This document shows, in pieces, positions 20,040-25,561 of a stretch of DNA of 25,561 nucleotides. The notes beneath the pieces were generated by a model. It did not search any database and was not told the origin of the DNA. It was given only the letters and a program-made list of their open reading frames with translations. This DNA is from a virus: positions 1 to 25,561 of IMG/VR virus record IMGVR_UViG_3300013133_000059, one strand, 5' to 3'. Position 1 is the stretch's first letter; the number at the start of each line of letters is the position of its first letter. The position numbers were made by a program, and so were the translations under genes.

Positions 20040-21158
20040 TCAGGATCCTTTCCGCGCGTGCGCGCCGAGGGTGAACGCGCGGCGTTCGTTGTACTCACGG
20101 GCCGCCGCCGTCGCGAGGTCGTCCGAAGCGGACGGGCCCCCATCGCGGCGGAGGTCGTCGAGGGCGTCCCTTCGGGGTTCCCCGTCCTTCGGCGCCTCCT
20201 GAGGCGCGGCGGGCGGAGGCTTGTCCGAGTCACCCATGGGGGCGGGCGGAGCGTCTCCGCCGAGCATCGCGGCCGCGAGCGCGCCCATCATGAACTCGGG
20301 AGACTTCCCCGAGAGGTCGAGGCCCGGCAACTTCTTGCCTAGGATCTCCGCGATGATCGATTCGTTCGAGGTCGTCTCTGCGGCGGGGTCCGACGCGTCG
20401 AGGCGTCGAGGGTTTCCCGTCACCGCGCGAAGCGTAGCGACGAGGTCCGCGCGTCGGTGTGCGTAGCGGATCGCCTCCGCCGCCACGGAGTCCGCGCGCT
20501 TGATCGCGGCGTCGCGTTGGCGCTCCACCGCGGCGAGGTGTTCGGGGGAGCCCTTGACGTACTCCACACCATCGATCGTGATCTTGTCCATGACAGGAAG
20601 CGTCCCCGCGATCTTAGAATCTAGCAAGATCCGAACTTCGGGCCCCGCGCGACCCTGTCCCGGGCGGAGTAACGCGAGGTGGTTGTAGCGGATCCCCCGC
20701 TGGATCGCGTCGTACTCCTCGCCGTCGGGGGACGTCCCCGGGGTCGGATCGAGCTCCGCGGTGTACCCGCTCGACACTTCGACGATCTCCTTCCCCTCGA
20801 CGGCCGCGATCGTCTCCGCGTCGTGAACGACCACCGCGACACGAACGAACCGATCTTCCTCCGGGACGCCATCCCCTGAGACGTGACCCACGGAGACGGA
20901 CTCCCACGTGGACGGATCCACCTCACCCTCCGCGGGGTGTTGCACTGTGACCGGTGCGTCGCGGAACGTGGCGAGGGACTCCGCGGCGAAGACCTCCTCC
21001 GGCGGGCGGTACTCTCGCCGCGTCGATCCGTCCTCGAGGGTGTACGCGAGGACGCCCACGCGGGACGCTCGACAAGGGACGCGGATCCCGCCGCCCGCCA
21101 CGCGTTCGATCTTCGACTTGCGGACCTCGTAACGGTCCGCCCGCTTCACCGTAGCCAT
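20040..21158 (-). CDS. DUF2213-type prohead protease / scaffold
   Basis: The product has 372 residues from the ATG giving MATVKRADRYEVRKSK, which lies 13 bp after the previous stop. The N-terminal ~190 residues match the DUF2213 pattern, with RDAPVTVQHP, a central EIVEVSSGYTAELD and YNHLALLRPGQGR. A histidine, a serine in SSGYT and a second histidine in NHLALL could form a Ser-His-His site as in S78/U35-like capsid proteases; this is inference. The C-terminal half is helical, acidic and Ala/Pro-rich, as expected of a scaffold that is processed away. No separate scaffold gene lies between portal and capsid, which supports the dual role. Confidence 0.75.
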   Translation of the reverse strand: MATVKRADRYEVRKSKIERVAGGGIRVPCRASRVGVLAYTLEDGSTRREYRPPEEVFAAESLATFRDAPVTVQHPAEGEVDPSTWESVSVGHVSGDGVPEEDRFVRVAVVVHDAETIAAVEGKEIVEVSSGYTAELDPTPGTSPDGEEYDAIQRGIRYNHLALLRPGQGRAGPEVRILLDSKIAGTLPVMDKITIDGVEYVKGSPEHLAAVERQRDAAIKRADSVAAEAIRYAHRRADLVATLRAVTGNPRRLDASDPAAETTSNESIIAEILGKKLPGLDLSGKSPEFMMGALAAAMLGGDAPPAPMGDSDKPPPAAPQEAPKDGEPRRDALDDLRRDGGPSASDDLATAAAREYNERRAFTLGAHARKGS

Positions 21159-21171
21159 GCGATCGGGCGTA

Positions 21172-21915
21172 TCACGAGAGGATCGGGATAGCCACGCATC
21201 GGCATTGGTAGTCCCCGCCCGGGTGGTTCCGGTCCCCTGCCACGTTCGTGACCGGTCCGTCACCTGACCACTCGAAGATCTGCCCGTCGAGCGCGCGATG
21301 CGCGGAGCGTACGCGCTCGTCCTTCGACGTGGACCACCGGTACTTCTCGATCCCCGCTTGGGTCTGTCGCGCTCGGGTGATCTGTCCGGAGAGCTTCAAG
21401 GTCTGATCCCTCGCGAGGAGCTGCGCGTGTCGTCGCGACACGCCGAGGCGATCTTGGATCTCGCGTCGGACCGTTTCAACACGCGCGCCCCGCTTCTCCG
21501 CGTCCACCAGGAGGGACTGAAGATCGGATACTTCCGAGCGCGCAAGACGCTTGATCAGGGCTAGGTTCTCCCGGCGGAACTTCTCGACGCGTCGACGCGT
21601 GACGAGGTCCGAGAGATCGATCCGCGGGAGTCGTGGTAACCCTAGGTCGCGGAGCATGCGATCGACTTCGGACGCTGCGCCCTCTTGCGTCGCGACGGAC
21701 GACCGATCGATCTCTCGTCGGAGGGTGTCGCTTGACGTCGACGTCTCAACCTCCGCGCGGAATTGCGCGAGCTTCGATCGGATCCATTCCGAGGCGTCCG
21801 CGCGGACATCCACGTTGGATCCATAGGCGTCCTCGAGGTCGCCCCATGGCCACGACCGGACAAGCGCAACGTACACCCGCGAGAGGCGCGCGAGGCCCCT
21901 AGGCTGAGGTCGCAC
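21172..21915 (-). CDS. MuF-like minor head protein (head morphogenesis)
   Basis: This is the Mu gpF / SPP1 gp7 type of minor capsid protein, usually placed beside the portal and packaged in the head. The 247-residue protein is highly charged and helical. The family core lies at about residues 165-240: a DQTLKLSGQITRARQ helix, IEKYRWSTSKDERVRSAHRALDG, then the terminal HPGGDYQCRC cysteine motif. The GTG start at 21915 overlaps the portal stop by 17 bp. A second in-frame GTG at 21876 is an alternative that would remove 13 residues. Its position between portal and protease supports the call. Confidence 0.85.
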   Translation of the reverse strand: MRPQPRGLARLSRVYVALVRSWPWGDLEDAYGSNVDVRADASEWIRSKLAQFRAEVETSTSSDTLRREIDRSSVATQEGAASEVDRMLRDLGLPRLPRIDLSDLVTRRRVEKFRRENLALIKRLARSEVSDLQSLLVDAEKRGARVETVRREIQDRLGVSRRHAQLLARDQTLKLSGQITRARQTQAGIEKYRWSTSKDERVRSAHRALDGQIFEWSGDGPVTNVAGDRNHPGGDYQCRCVAIPILS

Positions 21916-23527
21916 GCCACGCCCCGCGGTAGACGATCGATCCGGTGTCGTCGCGTTCTACGGACCACTCGCGCTCGACACCGCACAAGGGACACCGGTT
22001 CGATCGTCCGTGCGGGCACCGGTCCGCGCCGAGCTCCGACATCCGAGCCGCGAGCGCCGCGGGCGCGGAGATCGCACCCTCCGCTTCTTCGCCTTCAGCA
22101 TCGGCGACCCCGACGGGCGCGCCCGCGGGCGGGGGTGTCTCGGGCCCGGCGGCGGGGACGTCCCCTGCCTCCGCAGCCGCGGCCGTCGCGATCGTCTCCG
22201 CGTTTCTCGCCTTGAATTCCGCGAGCGTGAGATCGTCGTCCGGTGTCCCGAAGGGCGGGAGACCGACGGACGCGCGGGCCTCGCGGACGCGAACAACGGT
22301 CGCGATGTCGCTGGGGGTGATCTCGATCTTGGTGTCGACGCCCGCGGGCAACGGATCGGCGAAGCTCGAAGGGATCGAGGTCGCGATCCCGCGGAGCTCC
22401 GCGACGTCCTCCGGGGTCGTGACACCCGAGGCGATCCGAACCGCGTCCGTGTCCGCCTCGAGCTTCGCGAGGTTCGCGCGCTCGAGATCGGACGGCTCCC
22501 GCATGGAGGGCCACGCGTGATCGATCTCCCCCGCACCGTCAACCTCGAGGAGGCGACGGACGATCGGATCGATCACCTCCGCGCGCCAAGCTGCGACGGT
22601 CTCATCCCACGATCCGCGCGGGGCTTCGCCCGTCGCGTTCAGCCCTCCGGGGGACTCGCCGAAAAGGATCTGAACAGGGATCCCCGTGTCCGCCGACAGG
22701 CGGGACATGACGCGATCGAGGACCTCCGGGATCCCAGCGAACGATGCGGATACGTTCGTGTATGTCTCGCCTTCCTCGAGGAGCATGACGCTCGCCACGG
22801 ACCGCCCGAGGCGGAGGGCCTCCGCGCGCGCCTCGACAAGATCCTTGTCCACCGCGAGAGACTCGAGGAGGTGTTTCATCGTGAGGACACCTTCGCTCGC
22901 GCGTTGCATGAGAGACCCCGAGGCCTTGAACGCTGCGTTCAGATCCGTGAGGGCCTCGTAAACGATCTCGAGAATCGGGACGTCCCACCCGCCGCGAGCG
23001 GCGCGCCCGTCGTCGGTCGCCTCCTCTCCGCGGACGACGATCGCGCGCGACCGGTGCACGACCACCGATCGTCCGTCGCGACGGGTGACGCGGAAGCGCT
23101 CCGCGGTGTCGAGGTCAACAACGCCCTCCGCGGTGACGCGGTCCGCGCCGTACGCGCGGATCCATCGGAGGCCCGGCGCGCCCTCGAGGGGGCCCTCCGC
23201 CCCTCCGTCCGCCGCACCGATCACGATCAACGCACCGCCGAAGATCCTCGCGAGACGCGCCGCCCGCGCGACCTCCCCGAGGAACCCCGCGCGACGCCAT
23301 CGACGATCGAGATCGGACCGACCGGGGAACGTGACCCCGCGCCGCGTCGCGTGCCATGGGTGGGCCTGGACGATCCGCCGCGCGAGTCCGCTCCCGTTAT
23401 ACAGGGACTCGATCAACGTCAACGGGATCGGAGTCGAGGGAACCCATCCCATCGACGCCTGCGCATCGCGGCCCGGGACGTTCAGTCCGTTGACAAGGTT
23501 GGCCCACGCGTCGCTACGTTTTTCCAC
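21899..23527 (-). CDS. Portal protein, DUF1073 type, with C-terminal zinc-ribbon-like tail
   Basis: The portal forms the dodecameric ring at the capsid vertex through which TerL moves DNA. The 542-residue product shows the DUF1073 pattern: an early SLYNGSGLARRIVQAHP segment, then ARLARIFGGALIVIGA, a central helical LRLGRSVASVMLL region, and ADTGIPVQILFGESPGGLNATGE followed by WDETVAAWR. The last ~35 residues contain CPHGRSNRCPLCG, a CxH-x6-CxxC cluster suggesting bound zinc, joined through a Pro/Ala-rich linker. The chosen GTG start overlaps terL by 14 bp and has no clear Shine-Dalgarno, so the exact N-terminus is uncertain. Some DUF1073-related proteins carry an anti-CBASS Acb1 domain, but no HxT/HxS pair is visible here. 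Confidence 0.88.
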   Translation of the reverse strand: MEKRSDAWANLVNGLNVPGRDAQASMGWVPSTPIPLTLIESLYNGSGLARRIVQAHPWHATRRGVTFPGRSDLDRRWRRAGFLGEVARAARLARIFGGALIVIGAADGGAEGPLEGAPGLRWIRAYGADRVTAEGVVDLDTAERFRVTRRDGRSVVVHRSRAIVVRGEEATDDGRAARGGWDVPILEIVYEALTDLNAAFKASGSLMQRASEGVLTMKHLLESLAVDKDLVEARAEALRLGRSVASVMLLEEGETYTNVSASFAGIPEVLDRVMSRLSADTGIPVQILFGESPGGLNATGEAPRGSWDETVAAWRAEVIDPIVRRLLEVDGAGEIDHAWPSMREPSDLERANLAKLEADTDAVRIASGVTTPEDVAELRGIATSIPSSFADPLPAGVDTKIEITPSDIATVVRVREARASVGLPPFGTPDDDLTLAEFKARNAETIATAAAAEAGDVPAAGPETPPPAGAPVGVADAEGEEAEGAISAPAALAARMSELGADRCPHGRSNRCPLCGVEREWSVERDDTGSIVYRGAWRATSA

Positions 23528-24923
23528 CGCGCAAGATTGCCATGAGTCGGGCCGCGTAACCAGCGCCGCGCGAGAGGTACCGCAACGCTTGGGACATCGC
23601 GTCGATCTCGTCGTCGCGATCCATTCGGGGGAACTTCGGCCACTCGCGACGGATCCGCGCAACGTGGGGACCGTCGACAACATGCACGCGCCCCGCGCGC
23701 CAGAGGGGAGTAACCGCTACGGCGCGAGCTTCTTTCGAACCCTCGGGTGTGACGAGCTCAAGGCCTCCGATCTCCGCGCGGAGGACGTCCTCGCACGCGG
23801 GCCCGTTTGCCGCGTCCTCGATCAGCACTCGCGACGAGGGCCACGCGGACCGGTGCGCGACGATCTCCGCGATCGTCTCGACGAAGGAGGCCCGACGAAA
23901 CACCGTGTCCAACAGGTAAAACTGGTCGTCCCGCGTGCGTGCCCACCACTGCCCCGCGATCCAGTCGGAAGCGTCGCGACCCTTGAACGTGAGATCCCAC
24001 GACTGGATGAAGGTCGCGTCTCGGGGGACGACCTCGCGGGGGACGACGTCGATCCACTCGGGGAGGATCGCGCCCGACCCTTGGACGACGGGGCGTTGCT
24101 GATACTGCGCTTCCCACGTCCCGAGCAACCTCATGCCTTCCTCGAGGGTCGCGACGGCGTCCGGAGGGAAGCGCGCGGGGAAGAGGATCTCGCCATCCTC
24201 CCCGCGCGTGTCGAGGGTCGAGGTCTCCGCGTCCCGCACCGCGCGCATGGGGAACGCGTGGCGGGCCCACCCCGCCTCGATCGCTCGATCGAAGGGGTCG
24301 CCGATCGCGAGGCGTTGGCCGATCAGGAGACGGCCGAAGGTCGCGGGATCGATCGTGCGATTGCTGAACGCCGTGGAGATCGACTGCCACGCGAATTCGA
24401 GTTCCCCCGGGGAACGGATCACGTCCTGAGCTTTGTTCGGATCGTCGACGATCAGCGTGTGAGCATGCCACCCGGTGACGGCTCCGCGGATCGATGTCGA
24501 GAGACGTCCGCCACCCCCGCGGAGCTCGAAGTTGCCCACCGCGACGGGCCCGGGGCGGAGGACGTCCCCGAAGGTCTCGCGGTACCACCGAGACCTAAGG
24601 AGCCCGAGGAGGATCTCCGCGTCACGGTGGAGCAACGCGGAGTCGTAAGACGCGTAAATGAAGCGGTGCGACGGGTCGATCGTCCACACCCACGCGGGAA
24701 AGAGGACGCCGGAAAAGAGACTCTTCCCCGTCGCGGGCGGGACGTTGATCACGAGGTCCCGCGGGTCCCTTCGGCGGAAGGCCTCGAGGAGATCGCACAA
24801 GGTTGCGAGGTGCCAATTCGGACGGAACGAGGAACCGCCCGGGACCTCGAGGTGGGGCCACGCGAGGCGAGCGAAGCGGTACAACGATCGGGACAGATCG
24901 CGCGTAACGTCTCGCGGGGTCAT
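23514..24923 (-). CDS. terL: Terminase large subunit (TerL)
   Basis: The packaging motor ATPase and headful nuclease cuts concatemeric DNA and pumps it through the portal. The 469-residue protein has a Walker A-like loop VPPATGKSL at about residues 61-69 and a Walker B strand LIVDDP at about 157-162. The C-terminal RNase H-type nuclease motifs are SWD (D310), LIEDAAN (D370) and DDEID (around D441). The start is the ATG that overlaps the methylase stop as ATGA; a longer open frame upstream lies inside the methylase gene and was not used. Length fits the family. No small terminase is seen, so it is either upstream of the window or too divergent to recognise. The stop overlaps the portal gene by 14 bp. 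Confidence 0.95.
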   Translation of the reverse strand: MTPRDVTRDLSRSLYRFARLAWPHLEVPGGSSFRPNWHLATLCDLLEAFRRRDPRDLVINVPPATGKSLFSGVLFPAWVWTIDPSHRFIYASYDSALLHRDAEILLGLLRSRWYRETFGDVLRPGPVAVGNFELRGGGGRLSTSIRGAVTGWHAHTLIVDDPNKAQDVIRSPGELEFAWQSISTAFSNRTIDPATFGRLLIGQRLAIGDPFDRAIEAGWARHAFPMRAVRDAETSTLDTRGEDGEILFPARFPPDAVATLEEGMRLLGTWEAQYQQRPVVQGSGAILPEWIDVVPREVVPRDATFIQSWDLTFKGRDASDWIAGQWWARTRDDQFYLLDTVFRRASFVETIAEIVAHRSAWPSSRVLIEDAANGPACEDVLRAEIGGLELVTPEGSKEARAVAVTPLWRAGRVHVVDGPHVARIRREWPKFPRMDRDDEIDAMSQALRYLSRGAGYAARLMAILRGGKT

Positions 24924-25561
24924 GGCGTGAGACAGTGCGGCGAGAGCCACAGGCGTTCGCGTTTCTGGTTCGTGCCGCCGGTCCCCTGGTTCGCCATTCC
25001 GCCGCGCAAGAACCCGCCGGCGTACCACTCAACCTCTCGCCACCCGTGCTCTGTCACGAGCGATTCATGCCCCTCGCCGGCGAACCCTGCGAGCACGATC
25101 CGATACCGCTCGTCACCGCCCTTCTCCGCGCACCACGCGCGCACGTCCGCCGCAACGTCGTGGTCGTCGTGCGCGTAGAGGTCCTTAGCTCTCGCCTCGC
25201 CCGAATAGGGCGGATCCAAAAACACACCCGCGGGGCTCTTGCCCTGCCTCACCGGGAGCGTGAGAGCCGCGCCATCGGTGCACGCTCGCGACCAATCACC
25301 ATGGAGGATCCGCACGTGCCGGAGCCTCGCGCCGAGGAACGCGAGCCACCGGACGAGCTCGGGCATCGTCATGGGGTGGTAGGGCTCACCTACGCCCGGC
25401 TCGCCCTTGCCGTCGTCGCTTAGGTGCGGGAGTTGCCGCGACACGCCCGGCTCGCGCAATTGCGGCCGGTTCACGCCTATGCCGTCGTCGCCTAGGTGCG
25501 GGCGCTGCCGCTTCACGCCCGCGCCCGACGAACCACGAGCGCGACGGTAGAAGACCCCGTC
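24920..25561 (-). CDS. DNA adenine-type methylase, 5' end outside window
   Basis: The reading frame is open to the window edge, so the N-terminal part, which should carry the SAM-binding motif, is missing. The visible part has the catalytic motif IV, FLDPPYS, followed by a region with DERYRIVLAGFAGEGHE and a C-terminal WYAGGFLRGG segment. This resembles phage-encoded D12/Dam-like N6-adenine methylases. The presumed role is methylation of phage DNA, for example against host restriction; the target sequence is unknown. Before the catalytic motif is an imperfect 24-residue duplication (KRQRPHLGDDGIG and SRQLPHLSDDGKG) matched by a 72-bp DNA repeat. The stop overlaps the terminase start as ATGA. 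Methylase class is fairly secure from DPPY; adenine rather than cytosine-N4 specificity is inferred from family resemblance. Confidence 0.8.
   Translation of the reverse strand, partial: DGVFYRRARGSSGAGVKRQRPHLGDDGIGVNRPQLREPGVSRQLPHLSDDGKGEPGVGEPYHPMTMPELVRWLAFLGARLRHVRILHGDWSRACTDGAALTLPVRQGKSPAGVFLDPPYSGEARAKDLYAHDDHDVAADVRAWCAEKGGDERYRIVLAGFAGEGHESLVTEHGWREVEWYAGGFLRGGMANQGTGGTNQKRERLWLSPHCLTP
25409..25520 (-). repeat. Imperfect 40-bp direct repeat inside the methylase gene
   Basis: Two 40-bp segments, 25409-25448 and 25481-25520, start 72 bp apart and differ at about five positions. Both begin gccgtcgtcg and contain taggtgcggg. The spacing is exactly 24 codons, so the protein carries the same duplication in frame. 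Confidence 0.75.

Noticed and set aside
21899-23527. Possible anti-CBASS (Acb1) activity, because the portal belongs to the DUF1073 group linked with Acb1-like proteins.
   Set aside because: No HxT and HxS pair is visible in the C-terminal part. The gene position and the rest of the sequence fit a portal.
23085-25178. Very long open frame on the plus strand opposite terminase and portal (also 22010-23545, 18274-20202 and 3737-5050).
   Set aside because: High G+C removes stop codons from antisense frames. The products are Arg/Pro-rich with no domain pattern and lie opposite well-identified genes.

Overview
The window is one gene-dense block of a tailed bacteriophage or prophage. It reads entirely on the minus strand, so gene order runs from base 25561 down to base 1. 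G+C is roughly two thirds by eye. Genes abut or overlap, mostly through ATGA or GTGA stop/start fusions. The structural set is that of a contractile-tailed (myovirus-type) phage with a compact Pam3-like baseplate. No integrase, repressor, replication gene or tRNA was found, so lifestyle and host cannot be read from this window.

Right to left: a 5'-truncated adenine-type DNA methylase (24920-25561); packaging and head genes (large terminase, DUF1073-type portal, MuF-like protein, DUF2213 protease/scaffold, a small decoration-like protein, DUF2184 major capsid protein); a hairpin pair behind the capsid gene; connector and neck genes; DUF3383 sheath and DUF3277 tube; a tail-chaperone pair with a predicted -1 frameshift; tape measure; Dit-like protein, plug, hub, spike, gp25-like and J baseplate proteins; two small membrane proteins and three virion-like proteins; an endolysin; then distal tail genes including a repeat protein, a DUF2612-like protein and an Asp-box fibre (2510-3733). 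The packaging, head and tail genes together supply most of what is needed to build a virion.

The left 2.5 kb differs. Behind the fibre gene is a series of small unrecognised genes in two-gene units. Each unit is preceded by a palindrome of the type CCTTGACCSGGTCAAGG whose right part is a sigma70-like -35 box. Two copies have a 17-bp spacer and a TATTGT -10, and three share a leader with a GGGCGG/CCGCCC hairpin and an AAAGGAAG ribosome site. One copy (at 2486) appears to give a leaderless transcript, and one (near 450) has lost its -35 half through a short deletion that also extended the upstream protein. The second genes of two units are paralogues. This looks like a co-regulated, duplicating accessory module and is the best candidate here for something undescribed.

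Family names come from recognising sequence patterns without database searches. Starts were chosen mainly from overlap geometry.
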